Positions 53,262 to 64,000 of a stretch of 64,000 bases of DNA are shown here, piece after piece. The notes below the pieces were generated by a model that saw only the letters and a program-made list of their open reading frames with translations, searched no databases and was not told where the DNA came from. Every line of letters begins with the position of its first letter. Positions within the stretch are counted from its first letter, which is position 1. Source of the stretch: Bombyx mori (taxonomy: Eukaryota > Arthropoda > Insecta > Lepidoptera > Bombycidae). The position numbers were made by a program, and so were the translations under genes. The stretch lies in assembly GCF_030269925.1 (NCBI RefSeq), contig NC_085108.1, positions 8,122,001 through 8,186,000 of the forward strand, given 5' to 3'.

Positions 53262-53439
53262 AATCATGTGTTCATTTTGTTTGTATAATCAGTACAATTA
53301 GTACAATTTGATACTCTTAAAATTTCGAAAATGAATGAAACAAACACAAGATGTAATTAAAAAGTGTTTTAAATGATCTGCAACTCGCGAGACGACATTA
53401 AAACACAGTAACGCCGTGATGATGACAGTGGAATCCATC

Positions 53440-56400
53440 CTATACCTTAATAAAAGGGTCAGCGATGGGATTATCAACCTTGTCGAACGGGTAATACGGG
53501 TGGTTCTGCCAAAACGACGGCAGGGTGTATCTGGTATGTGTATCGAACCCGTTAATCTTCTCGACCTCGTCTGGTGTAAGAGTGAAGTCGAAGATGTTAA
53601 TGTTCTCCTCCAGGCGTTTCGGGTTGACGGTTTTGGGGATTGGCACGACTTTGCGCTCAATCTGAAAATTACAAGGTTTCTATTAAATCGACCTAAGTAC
53701 TTTACCTTTTTTTTATTGCTTAGATGGGTGGACGAGCTCACAGCCTACCAGATGTTAAGTGGTTACTGGAGCCCATAGACATCTACAACGTAAATGCGCC
53801 ACCCACCTTGAGATATAAGTTCTAAGGTCCCAGTATAGTTACAACGATTGCCGCACCCTTCAAACCGAAACGCATTACTGCTTCACGGCAGAAATAGGCA
53901 GGGTGGTGGTACCTACCCGCGCGGACTCACAAGAGGTCCTACCACAAATTATAATTTTGCGGGTTTGATTTTTATTACACGATGTTATTCCTTCACCGTC
54001 GTACCTATCGGGAGGAGCAATTACTGACGTCTCCGTGTCCCGAATGACGTCACACGGCGCCGAGTGAGTAATTTGAAGCCTTGCTCGCTATCTAATTAAT
54101 AATTGACTTACCACACCTTTTACGACCTGATCTCGCTCTTAATATTATCAACTTTTTATCGCGTAGGTTGTTGAATACCACACTACCACGCCTATCTTTA
54201 GACAAGAGGTCTATCTCGGCCTTGGAACGCAAGACGTTTAGTAGATTAATCCCTGAGTCACCTTCCGATAACTACGGGAATGGTCCATAGTACTTTAAGC
54301 CGACACCGCACTCGGAGTATATTACAATTGCCAGTAGTGGTCACGGGAGATTGAGGTGTTGTGCGATTTGATTATTGATCTAACTACAGTCTTAAGTTTT
54401 ATTTGTAAAGCAACTGACGTTTCCGCTTCATTGCTCACAAAGAACTGATGCTGACTTGGGGTCTGGTAATTTTGTTTGGCTTGGGACTTAATTTTCATTA
54501 TGAAACAGTGATAGATAAACTGCGACCCTCGTGCTCCATAGTAAAAGCTTTATTTTAATGAGCTCGTGGATCATCATATTTACTGGTGGTAGGACCTCTT
54601 GTGAGTCCGCACGGGTAGGTACCACCACCCTGCCTATTTCTGCCGTGAAGCAGTAATGCGTTTCGGTTTGAAGGGTGGGGCAGCAGTTGTAACTATAATT
54701 GAGACCTTAGAACTTATATCTCAAGGTGGGTGGCGCATTTACGTTGTAGATGTATATGGGCTCCAGTAACCACTTAACACCAGGTGGGCTGTGAGCTCGT
54801 CCACTCATGTAAGCAATAAAAAAAAAAAAAAATCGCATATACGCTAAATACTGGTTTAAGGAAATGGAGCATTACCAGTCCGTGTACTGTTTTGAAGAAT
54901 TTTATCAGACCTTGATAGTGCGGAATCCTGCGCAGTAACACCAAAGGAAACTCAGTTATCCCCACTTAAATCTCGATTTGAATACACTTACCAATGCATT
55001 TGAGCTTTCAATTACTTGAACGACGTCTTATGGCAAACGTCGGCACTCTAGCTGGATTGGCCCTAAAATTGTCTCTCCATCGCAGCCAATGAATAACAGT
55101 AAAAATTCTCTTCAAATACTAACCTGCCATCTCAAGACAATTTGAGGAGTGGTCTTCCCGTATTTCTGGGCGATGGAGCTGAGCACTGGATCGTCGATCT
55201 TGGGCCCTTCGACTGTCGAACCATGTCTGGCTACCAAGGAACCGAAAGGAGAATAGCCCATGACTACAACACCTTCAGACTGACAAAATTCCACCATTTC
55301 TTTCTGAACGTTTTGGAGGTGAACCTATAAGTAAAAACAAATGTACTTGATAGTAACAAAAGCAACTTGCAATCTGGCAAGAGTCTGGCAGCATCCAAAC
55401 ACATCTCTACCTCTATTTGAATAGCATCAGGTTTGATAGTGCCTTCCTTCAGCACCCTCTCCAACTGCTGCTTGTTGAAGTTAGACAGTCCGATGCCTTT
55501 AACTATACCCATTCGCTGAGCATCTTCCAATCCTCGCCAGGTCTCCATGAAGTCTACGTCCGAATGACTATAATCGGCCTATTAAATAACAAAATATTTT
55601 TTTATACAATTAAAACATTAAGCTTTTGGTATCTTCATTTTGTTCAAACCAGGTAGGATATTCAAATAGTTCATAATACCGGGTAGTCATTAAAAACACC
55701 TAAATTGATGATATTACAGCGTAGTATGTGACTTAAATGAGTGTAAGTTTTATAAATTTAATGACGAAGGATCTTACATTTAATCCAATGGGCCAGTGCA
55801 TCAAATAAAGATCTATATAATCCAGACCTAGTTTCTTCAGTGAATCGTTTATAGCTTGGGCTACTTCAGTTCTCCGGTGCTGGGTATTCCACAGCTGAAA
55901 CAATTGAGCAACACGATTTAGAAACAGCAAACTTATAATCTAGGCCTTTAGCAAAGATCCGACGAACCAATGTCCTTAGTTCCTTACATGGAGGACATCT
56001 TTAGAAAATGTCGAGTCAATACTGTCACTTGTGTTTGGTTATACCTTCCTCGCCTTTATTAATTAGGCAAATAAAAAAAAGAGATTTCAAATCAAATACC
56101 TTAGTAGTGATAAAGATATCTTCTCTTTTGACGACTCCTTCCTCTACCTTCATCTTCACGGCTTCTCCAATTTCTTGTTCAGTTTCGTAAACGGAGGCGG
56201 TATCGAAATGACGGTATCCGACATCTATGGCGCGCATTACAACATCACGGAGCTGCTTGTCCTTGGACTTCACTACGCCGTTCTGAAATAACCCACATTG
56301 TTGACCGGGAGCTTCGAAGCTTAGTTCCGTCGATGACAACCCAGCCTCCAAATACATTCAGTCGATATATCAAAAAGCAAACTAGAGGTTTTATCACGAT

Positions 56401-58666
56401 AAAGCCTCTGGAGGGTCGATTTGATTAGTAGTTTGATATTGAATACCTCTGTTATGTATGAGTTCCGGTTTGAATTCAAAATAGTCAAAATGGCGGAACG
56501 TACCGCGGTCTAACAATATGCCCCTCTACCACCAGAAAAAAGCCAATTAGCGTTCAAAGTTGGCCGGTACAATACGCTTTATACGACGCCCTCGGGGTGG
56601 TACTATTCTAAGCCGACACCCGGACGCAAAAGTCTTAAAATAACAAACCGAAATTCTCAGCATGACATTTGATGAGGGGGACCCATAGAGCCACACGCGT
56701 AGTACATTCCGGTAAGCCCTCACCCGCTGCATCGTCTATTTTCGACAGAAATGCATCTCGCTGCATGTGAGTTATTTAGAATAGAAATAAATTATGCTGT
56801 TGGTCCATGAAAGTACCATCCACAATTGTTTTTTTTTCGGTAGTAATTTAGACGTTGTACATGCGTTACGAGTGTGTGTATACTTAGTCTGGCCATAAAT
56901 ACTGTTACAATTAAAAATAATAAAAAATCTATTGCAAATAACATCTATTACTTTTACAGTGTGTTAGTTTAATACATAAATATAAAACAATTTCAAGTAT
57001 AAAAAGCTTATTCGAAGTTGTCTCCATTGGCTGCAATACAGTCCTTTAAACGTTGAGGCCAGCTATCAATAGAAGCACGCACTCTTTTCATGGGAAAATT
57101 TTTCACTGCCAATCGTACGGATTGTTTTAGGGACTCCAAATTATCATGGAGTTTAGAGCAAGCCGTACTCTCTAAAACTGACCATAAATCATAATCCAGC
57201 GGATTAAGATCGGGACTAGACGACGACTAGTCATCAGCTCTGATGAAGTCCGAAACGTTCGTTTCCAACTAAGACTGCGTTAACCGAGGTTTATGACCTG
57301 GTGCCGAGTCTTGCTGGAAGGACCATTCTTGATTATTGAACATGGTTTTATTAAGGGGCTTCACTACCTTCTCCAAAATGGTATCTTGATATACTTGTGC
57401 CGATGTTTTGATACCTTTTTCGCAAAAGTATGGCTCAGTCACTCCTTCATAGCTAATACCCCACCAAGTCATCACTGAAGTCGGATAGTACCCACGTTGC
57501 ACTCTGTCGACTAATTGGGAAGCTTCCTTAGAGCTTTGAGCATAAATACGGTCATTTTGTTTGTTAAAATGTTGCTCAATTGTAAAAAATTTCTCATCCG
57601 TAAACAAAATTTTTCTATGACCTCCCTTTGCGTACCGCTTCAGTAGTTGTTTCGATTTTACCACCCTATTCTCTTTTAAATTATCATTTAAGAAATGACC
57701 AGTACGTCTCATAAAGGCTGCAAGTCCCAAGTCATCTTTTAAAATACGCGACATGGTTCTAGGTGCTATCTTTATCTCCCGAGATAAAATATTTTGTTTT
57801 CGGGCAGGACTTCTTCGAATTCTTTCCCTTACTGTTTTGACCACCTTTTTCGTACGAACACTACGTAGACGGCCAGATCTTTTTCTGTCACAAACAGAGG
57901 AGGTCTCATTGCACCTATTAATAGCCCGGTACACAAACATTTTACTAATACCAAGCGTATGGAGAGTTTTAAAAATTGTTTTTGGCCCCATACCTACTTT
58001 GTGTAATGCAATCACAGCGATTCGGTTCTCTTTATCACCCCACTCCATTTTATTATCGCAAAATATTGTACAATGTATTGGCGCCAAAATGAGAAAACTC
58101 AATGAGCAATCATATAAAAATGACAGATTCCAAATTCAAATGTAATATTTTGTTTATTTTTAATTGTAACAGTATTTATGGCCAGACTAAGTATTTTCCT
58201 TATGTGTAACACATAACTGGTAGCTTAATTTGATATGTATTTGGAGCATATAATTGCTTGAAAATTAACAATAAATTTAATTAAGTCCCAAATCGTTTAG
58301 GAATGAACTAATGAGCTTATAAGCGCTCTTCTGGGTTCTAAGAAATGCGGTTTTATCGCACCAATATAAATAAAATGCTTGTTTTTTTTTTTAAAGTAAC
58401 TTCAACGTGTTTACGTTTTGTACATATTTTGTTCTTGTTTATCGCTCTTTGAGGTGGTTATCGGAATCTTCACCTTAAGGTTTATTAACCCCTTACTTAT
58501 TGCTGATTACTCATGTCCTTGAACCACGAAAAATAGAACGATATATTTGGTCTAATAGGTGTGTTGATATACATGATATAATTACCTGATCAAACCCAAG
58601 GTACGTGCCCAGGCCGATGGCGGGCATGTCTCTGCCGTTGTTCATTTTTAACGAGGGCACTTCCAT
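53440..58666 (-). CDS. Aldo-keto reductase (AKR), complete, 6 exons
   Basis: NAD(P)H-dependent reductase of carbonyl substrates, cytosolic, TIM-barrel fold. Coding exons in transcript order: 58586-58666, 56100-56282, 55778-55894, 55411-55578, 55124-55324, 53440-53661; every exon is a multiple of three, all introns are phase 0, and the sum is 323 aa, the family length. The start region reads MEVPSLKMNNGRDMPAIGLG. The catalytic tetrad is visible: Asp54 and Tyr59 in HFDTASVYETE, Lys88 in FITTK, His121 in LMHWP. Also GLSNFN, GYSPFGS and the cofactor loop IPKTVNPKRL. It resembles the insect AKR2E group, which includes 3-dehydroecdysone reductase, but the substrate cannot be read from sequence. An AG at 58679-58680 suggests an upstream 5' UTR exon. 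Intron 1 carries a mariner and intron 5 two Bm1 SINEs. Confidence 0.93.
53708..53998 (-). mobile_element. Bm1 SINE with part of its linker, AKR intron 5
   Basis: Body from TTTTTTTATTGCTTAGATGG to GGTCCTACCAC, a small deletion, then the linker ACAAATTATAATTTTGCGGG to ATTCCTTCACCGT, where it is cut before the tRNA head. Confidence 0.87.
54582..54834 (+). mobile_element. Bm1 SINE (body), AKR intron 5
   Basis: ACTGGTGGTAGGACCTCTTG to ATGTAAGCAATAAAAAAAAA, a near-consensus copy opposite in orientation to the one at 53708 in the same intron. 53999-54581 shows nothing I recognise. Confidence 0.9.
56883..58191 (-). mobile_element. Full-length mariner-type transposon (DD37D), in AKR intron 1
   Basis: A 1309-bp element flanked by TA at 56881-56882 and 58192-58193. 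The TIRs are identical over 38 bp, beginning CTTAGTCTGGCCATAAATAC. A transposase frame spans 57008-58048. The element is collinear with the gene's strand but sits between splice sites 58585 and 56283, so splicing should remove it. Perfect TIRs point to fairly recent insertion. Confidence 0.93.
57008..58048 (-). pseudogene. Mariner transposase, 346 codons, two in-frame stops
   Basis: Cut-and-paste DNA transposase of the IS630-Tc1-mariner superfamily. It starts at MEWGDKENRIAVIAL (ATG 58048-58046). The N-terminal paired-type helix-turn-helix includes FVYRAINRCNE and RKRSGRLRSVRT. Catalytic residues: first Asp in ILFTDEKFFT, second in FQQDSAPGH, third in SPDLNPLDYDLW, with 37 residues between the second and third, i.e. 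DD37D (maT/mori-type). The whole frame to the stop at 57010-57008 is open except for TAG at 57271-57269 and TAG at 57229-57227. Both stand where the sibling element at 62593 has Trp, so each is a TGG to TAG change. No indels were seen. Confidence 0.92.
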
Positions 58667-58705
58667 CGTTGACGCCAGCTGAGAAATGAAAATGTTTCTT
58701 TAATA

Positions 58706-58782
58706 TTGCTTTAGATGGACAAAAAATCTGGCGGCATCTGGTGCTGTCTGGTGTTGAGCAGTTATCGGAGCCCATAGGCTAT
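58706..58782 (-). mobile_element. Decayed Bm1 SINE fragment
   Basis: TTGCTTTAGATGGAC, then CTGGTGTTGAGCAGTTATCG and GAGCCCATAGGCT retain the order of the SINE 3' half. It lies just upstream of the first AKR coding exon. 58783-59309 shows nothing sure, apart from TATATAAAAG at 59086 on the plus strand, which has no gene behind it. Confidence 0.5.
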
Positions 58783-59309
58783 AGCTGTCACGATCATATG
58801 AAGTCTAATATATAAGCTACTTCTAGTTACATTCTTTTACTTTATCATTTCATAAAAAATTTGAATGACAAAAAAATAACAAACTTCCTACAAATCTAGG
58901 GTGTTCGGTACAATAGATTGACGCCATTATACATTATATATATTATCTGTATACCCAATGAAACAAGTCAACTTTAAGATAGGCTAAATAAATTGAAATT
59001 AATTTCTAAGAAATTAAAAAAAAACAGTAAAGTGTGACGAAAAATAATGAACGAATATACTCAACTAACAGGTACTCAATAACAATATATAAAAGTCGCC
59101 AGCGGATAATATAATAGAGTAGATATTTTTCGAGATATGGAGTTGGTTCTGCAAGAAAGATAAAAGTGATAAATGCAGTACAAAATATCTTAAGATTTAA
59201 GACCTCCAGACGTCCATAAGGTCGTCTAGAGGTCGAACTTCAAACATAAAAAGTTGTGCGCGTCTAATTTGTAATAATAATTAAGGCACTTCAACGTCGA
59301 CGCGGAATC

Positions 59310-59688
59310 ATTTCCGATCCTACGGACAGAATCGGGAATTATGAAAGCAGTCGACGTCGCCCAAAGCACGTCATTTCGGATCCTCCCGATCCACTAACGG
59401 TGCTTCTAGGTACCTCAAGCACTGGTCATCGTTCTCGTCGAACCCGTCGCTTGCGACGAAGAGCTCGACGAGTAAATTAACCCTCAGACACAGCCCACTG
59501 AGTTTCTCGCCGAATCTTCTCAGTGGGTCGCGTTTCCGATCCGGTGGTAGATTCTGCGAAGCACGGCTATTGCTAGGGTTTGTGTTAGCAATGTCGTCAG
59601 GCTTGAGCCCCGTGAGCTCACCTACTAGTTAAGGTTACGCTCAAAAAGCCTCTCAAGGCTATCAGCATAGGTAGGAAAAAAAAGTCAA
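59310..59688 (+). mobile_element. BMC1/L1Bm-like LINE 3' end, longest copy
   Basis: CCTACGGACAGAATCGGGAA, GTCGACGTCGCCCAAAGCAC, the Arg-rich ORF end, GACACAGCCCACTGAGTTTC, GAGCCCCGTGAGCTCACCTA and CTATCAGCATAGGTAGGAAA, ending in A8. Confidence 0.78.
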
Positions 59689-60231
59689 CGCGGGAAGGTA
59701 GTTTAATATTATCTCCGGCCTTCGCGCGACGTGGACACAATCAAAACTACTTTTACATTTTAATTTCGAGTTTTTATTTTATTTTAGTAAAGTACCTATG
59801 TTATTTCCGATGTTTCACTTTCTATACAGTCGTCCGTGATCACGGGAATTGACAATAAATTAAAAGTATAATGACAGTAATAAACGCGAGATTAAACCGG
59901 GAAAGCAGTTTAATTAGGGTAGTTTGACCCTAGAGTAGTTTGTAATGACCTTAAATGATAACACCTAATGATCTCTCAACACTAGTCCGCAACATCGGTT
60001 CACGACTTAACCTAACCTAATCTATCCTAAGAAGGAAGGAGCCTGGGGATCAGTAATACAGGTCTTTGAACCTAGTACAGACTTCAGCTCTTTCAAAGGC
60101 TTACAAAATAAATTATAAGGTTAATTTCCATTTGCATTTGTACTATACCTTTAAGAGAGAAATAAATAAATAATAATAATTATTATTATTATAGTTTAAA
60201 CATAATATATGAAATTCTTGGAAACCGGAAC

Positions 60232-60303
60232 GCATGCTGCTTCACGACAAAAATGGACAGGACTCTTGTAGCTAAGTACCCGTGCGTCGGCTCATACCAC
60301 CAC
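60232..60303 (-). mobile_element. Decayed Bm1 SINE fragment
   Basis: ACCGGAACGCATGCTGCTTC, ACGACAAAAATGGACAGG and GTACCCGTGCGTCGGCTCAT follow the order of the SINE 5' body with many changes. Confidence 0.5.
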
Positions 60304-60592
60304 GAGTATAATTATATTTTTATTATAGTCTAAAAATATAGAATTACGAAAATGGCTGACATTTAAACATATTAGACTTCAAACGTTAAAAATATGATTA
60401 TTTTAACTTACTTCTGTTAGATTTTCAACAAGAAACTATTCAACTAAACTGCAAATAGTAGATTTATATTGTCGCGATGCCCGAGCGAATTGTGACTGAC
60501 GCCAGATACACAATGCGATGAATAAGGAAAGAACGACAGAGTTGTATTAAGTGTACTATCTATGGACAGAATTGTATTGAAGCCAGGTAATC

Positions 60593-60825
60593 TCAGTAAA
60601 TGACCACCATTTTACTGCGATTATATTTCATCCCATATCATCTCATTTCATTATATTTCATCCCATATCATCTCATTTCATTAAATTTCATCCCAGTTGA
60701 TTAATGTTTCAAATTAATCATCTTCATTTCATTTCACTCCATATTATCATTTTTCATAAAATCAAGAATATAAAGTAAAATAAGACATGACTTAAAGGTC
60801 TCAGTAACCAGGTCATAAAATCTCT
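60593..60825 (-). repeat. Unnamed repeat (GACCTGGTAACTAAGACC family), copy 3
   Basis: Inverted relative to 38143 and 42493. It contains two tandem units of ATATTTCATCCCATATCATC/TCATTTCATT plus a third partial, and ends in AACCAGGTCATAAAATCTCT and an A run. The poly(A)-like end suggests a retrotransposon tail. Confidence 0.65.
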
Positions 60826-60829
60826 TAAA

Positions 60830-62450
60830 AAAAAAAAAATGAAGCCAGGTAGATAACCTGCACGGTCAGTATCATCGACATTCCTTTTCATTGGCAACGA
60901 GAATTGAATTTTTCTATTTGTCCTTTTTGAAATATTCCACATCCACCGACTCCAAGGTGGCATCTTCTGTGCTATGCACCGTGCACAGACAAGAACCAGT
61001 GTGTACTTAAATTCACAGTACTAAACATATTTTACTAGGATACTGATTCCACTCAACTGAACCCGGTCGGAAAACCCTGCCCAGATTAATAGCAATAAAC
61101 CGAGATTTTTTTTATTGCTTAGATGGATGGACGTGCTTACAGCCCACTTGGTGTTAAGTGGTTACTGTAGCCCATAAACATCTATGACGTAAATGCGCCA
61201 CCCTCCTTGAGATATAAGTTCTAAGGTCTCAGTATAGTTATCCAGAGATACTCTAACTATATTTGTTAAGCCAGCGGCCGGGAGTGATGGGAGCTCGCGC
61301 GGGTTGGTACCGCCAGCCCATCTAGTACTGTTAAAGTCCACGTAATTGCAAAGCAAATGAGAAAATCGGTTTCACGGAACATAGAATAATAGAATAAGAG
61401 AAAATAGTTTGAAGCGAGAGCCCCAGGTTGGCTCAGTCCTCATGAACGTCGGCATAGCTGCGATTCGGACACTGTCAAGATGCTGGTCGCCGTTGATGCC
61501 GCCTTGGAATAAAAATATGACAGCTCTCCCGATACACCAAGGGCAATTAATTCTAGAACCACGTGATGGCATGTTACAAAATTAATTCTAGAAAAAACTC
61601 AAATAATGCCCCCTAATACGGCCACTGAATACGGTTCTGTAAAATTGTTTTATGAGTACCCTCTACTCCTCTGAATTGTTTTCTTATATCTCGATTAGTT
61701 TCAAATGTATGAAATTATTGCAACTTATTTCATTATTTTTTTTTTTTTTTAAATATGTTTTGTAAACACAGCTGTTAGAAAAAACACGACAATAAGGATA
61801 CAGAGTACAAGGGCACTAATTTATAAAATAAACTTAAGTTTCGTTTTTGTAAGATTGGTGTGCAATAGGTATGTAATAATTCTATTCTTTTGTAGACATT
61901 AGCACATTAGCACAGGCGGCAGTGAATTTCCTAATATGTTCATTCAATCCCACGTGTAATTATAGGTAATTAACGAGCGGTTCAACTTAAGGCGTGTAGG
62001 TATACCCTAAAGTTTATACTTATAACAGGTTTTTTTTTTTTTCAGTGGAATTTAGTTATGGGTTTTTTTTAATCGCCGGTAGCCTAAGGGGCTGTTCCAA
62101 CCACGTCCGGACGGGTAGGTAAGCTTATGGGCACAACCTGAATAAATTGCTCACAAAAGCCCTTGTTAGGGCAGTGCTTCGCTGAATCTACTGGCCAATG
62201 ATCGGTGACCGGTGCTGGGGGAGCCTAAAATCATCAAAAGTGAATCCAGAAACTAACGTTAACATCTCAGAGCTTTTTTAGCTGATTTCAATGAAATAAG
62301 TGTCTCTAAGAGTATTTTAGGTAAATCAGTGCGGCAAGAAGGGTTGGATACTATCCGGTGTAGCGACTCACCCGGCTACCATCGATGCGATGAAGAATAA
62401 TTTTCATCTAGTCTATAATGTAAAAGTAAACATTTATACCCACAGTATAT
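60830..62450. other. Intergenic DNA with one truncated SINE
   Basis: Besides the Bm1 piece at 61106-61240, a stretch at 62085-62240 (GCCGGTAGCCTAAGGGGCTG, AAGCCCTTGTTAGGGCAGTG) resembles 16500-16525 and may be another LINE 3' end. Frames at 61162-61356 and 61372-61572 have no recognisable domain. Confidence 0.4.
61106..61240 (-). mobile_element. 5'-truncated Bm1 SINE
   Basis: TTTTTTTATTGCTTAGATGG through CCCTCCTTGAGATATAAGTT to GTCTCAGTATAGTTA. It breaks at the same place as the copies at 4661 and 11842. Confidence 0.85.
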
Positions 62451-62451
62451 A

Positions 62452-63757
62452 ACTAGTCAGGTCATAAGTATTGTCACACAGTAAAAACTTTTCTTTTAGA
62501 ATGCTGGCCACAAAAAAGTTTATTGAATTCGAATTTCGAATTGTTCATGAAAATAAAAATGTATACTTTTAGAATTTTACTCATTTTTAAATATGGAATG
62601 GACGCTTAAAGAAGACCGTGTTGCAGTTATTGCGTTGCATCGTTGCGGTTACGCGCCAATTCAAATTTTTAACATACTGAAAAATTTTAATATAACCAAA
62701 AGATTCGTTTATCGTACCATCAAACGATACAATGAAGACTCTAGTGTAGATGACAGGTCAAGAAGTGGTCTCCCTCGGTCTGTTAGGACTCCAGCAGTGA
62801 TAAAAGCTGTGAAGGCGCGAATTCAAAGAAATCCCAAACGTAAACAGAAACTGTTGGCCCTTCAGATGGGGTTAAGCAGAACCACGGTGAAAAGGGTGTT
62901 AAATGAAGACTAGGGCTTCGGGCATATCGAAGAAAAACAGGACATCGTTTGAATGCTCGTCTAATGGACCTGAGACTAAAGAGATGCCGCGCTTTGTTGA
63001 AGCGGTACGCGGGAAAAAAATATCGGGAAATAATTTTTTCGGATGAAAAAATTTTTACCGTAGAAGAGAGCTACAACAAACAAAATGATAAGGTGTACGC
63101 ACACAGTAGTGAAGAAGCGAGCAACCGCGTTCCGCCTGTCCAACGAGGTCATTTTCCATCCTCGCTCATGGTATGGTTGGGAGTTTCTTATTGGGGCTTA
63201 ACAGAGGTACATTTTTGTGAGAAAGGTGTAAAAACGAATGCAGTTGTGTATCAAAATACAGTCCTGACGAACCTTGTGGAACCTGTTTCTCATACCATGT
63301 TCAATAACAGGCACTGGGTATTCCAACAAGATTCGGCGCCAGCTCATAGAGCGCAGAGGACACAAGACTGGCTGGCGGCGCGTGAAATCGACTTCATCCG
63401 GCATGAAGACTGGCCCTCCTCCAGTCCAGATATGAATCCGTTAGATTACAAGATATGGCAACACTTGGAGGAAAAGGCGTGCTCAAAGCCTCATCCCAAT
63501 TTGGAGTCACTCAAGACATCCTTGATTAAGGCAGCCGCCGATATTGACATGGACCTCGTTCGTGCTGCGATAGACGACTGGCCGCGCAGATTGAAGGCCT
63601 GTATTCAAAATCACGGAGGTCATTTTGAATAAACTTTAGTGTCATAAGAATCTATGTTTTATTAAGTTCATTTTGGTATATGAATGGTTACATAATGAAT
63701 AAACTTGTTTCAATTATTTTACATTAAACATGTGACAGAATTTATGACCTGACTAGG
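62452..63757 (+). mobile_element. Full-length mariner-type transposon (DD37D), second lineage
   Basis: A 1306-bp element between TA at 62450-62451 and 63758-63759. The TIRs (CTAGTCAGGTCATAA identical, then diverging: GTATTGTCACA versus ATTCTGTCACA) differ in sequence from those at 56883, so this is a separate family. Their greater divergence suggests an older copy. Transposase frame 62593-63632. Confidence 0.92.
62593..63632 (+). pseudogene. Mariner transposase, one single-base frameshift
   Basis: IS630-Tc1-mariner transposase starting MEWTLKEDRVAVIALHRCGY. The N-terminal helix-turn-helix region has FVYRTIKRYNED and DRSRSGLPRSVRT. The frame reads to VKRVLNED and hits TAG at 62911-62913; from 62913 a +1-related frame continues GLRAYRRKTGHRLNARLMDL to the stop at 63630-63632. 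One base is missing near 62911. Catalytic Asp residues: IIFSDEKIFT, FQQDSAPAHR and SPDMNPLDYKIW, with 37 residues between the last two. Restoring one base gives 347 codons, exactly the size of the 57008-58048 frame. Confidence 0.92.
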
Positions 63758-63895
63758 TATGTCCAAAGTCCGGAAATTAAACTATGTAAACAGATCTCGC
63801 TAAAGTAATAAGCCAGAATAATCTATCCCCTAGCGGATAGGTAGTTCAAGACATTAGCTAGAGCCCCGCGCGCCGAGGCAGATTGCATTCAATTT

Positions 63896-64000
63896 TTATT
63901 CTTCGAAAAAGCGGTGCCACCCGATAACCTTCTTATCGCGATCGCCGCCAACTACATACTCCTCGTCCGACCCAGACGACCGGGAAATACACAGCCGCCA
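63896..64000 (-). CDS. Possible 3' end of a gene entering from the right edge
   Basis: A minus-strand frame open from the window edge encodes SRSSGSDEEYVVGGDRDKKV then IGWHRFFEE and a stop at 63898-63896. Acidic, low-repeat, GC-richer than its surroundings. Only 34 codons are visible; it may be chance or a transposon. Confidence 0.2.
   Translation of the reverse strand, partial: WRLCISRSSGSDEEYVVGGDRDKKVIGWHRFFEE

Noticed and set aside
53298..53741. 147-codon minus-strand frame
   Set aside because: Overlaps the last AKR exon in another frame and runs into Bm1; the AKR frame has clear family motifs.
57753..58145. 130-codon plus-strand frame
   Set aside because: Antisense of the mariner transposase N-terminus.
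59086..59095. TATATAAAAG as a promoter
   Set aside because: On the plus strand with no downstream coding sequence; the AKR gene runs on the other strand.

Overview
The window looks like lepidopteran nuclear DNA, most likely silkworm (Bombyx mori or B. mandarina). The evidence is AT-rich non-coding DNA, genes split into many small exons, about 27 copies of one roughly 240-440 bp poly(A)-tailed, tRNA-headed SINE matching Bm1, several 3'-terminal LINE families, Helitrons with TC...CTAG/CTAA ends, and mariner elements of the DD37D type. There is nothing prokaryotic here: no operons, rRNA or CRISPR.

Four host genes can be assembled by joining ORF pieces at GT/AG boundaries with conserved phase. 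(1) 305-3951, plus: the 3' half of an ATF-2-type bZIP transcription factor; its 5' exons lie beyond the left edge. (2) 18715-26588, plus: a complete four-exon Ly6/uPAR (three-finger) GPI-anchored surface protein of 148 aa, with a TATA box upstream. (3) 36329-50574, minus: a complete 12-coding-exon F-box/LRR protein of the FBXL20/FBXL2 type, 431 aa, ending in a CaaX-like box. (4) 53440-58666, minus: a complete six-exon aldo-keto reductase of 323 aa with all four catalytic residues. The genes are unrelated in function and nothing suggests they act together.

The rest is transposon-rich. 4-18 kb is an intergenic TE graveyard with nested insertions (LINE in SINE twice, one TIR element holding another element), a SINE whose two halves are inverted, a TTAA-flanked piggyBac-like MITE, and a cluster of Helitron copies in opposite orientations. 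26.6-34 kb is largely featureless. Introns of the Ly6, FBXL20 and AKR genes hold further SINEs, LINE ends, Helitrons and one full-length mariner (56883-58191). A second full-length mariner lies at 62452-63757. Each mariner has a 346-codon transposase frame broken by only one or two point lesions.

I did not find a convincing new biological system. The most interesting items are the unusual ATF-2 basic region, the odd cysteine count of the Ly6 protein, the two near-intact mariners, the repeat architectures listed under findings, and a direct-repeat pair carrying an ATGGCGGC motif inside FBXL20 introns. All coordinates and splice sites were read by eye.
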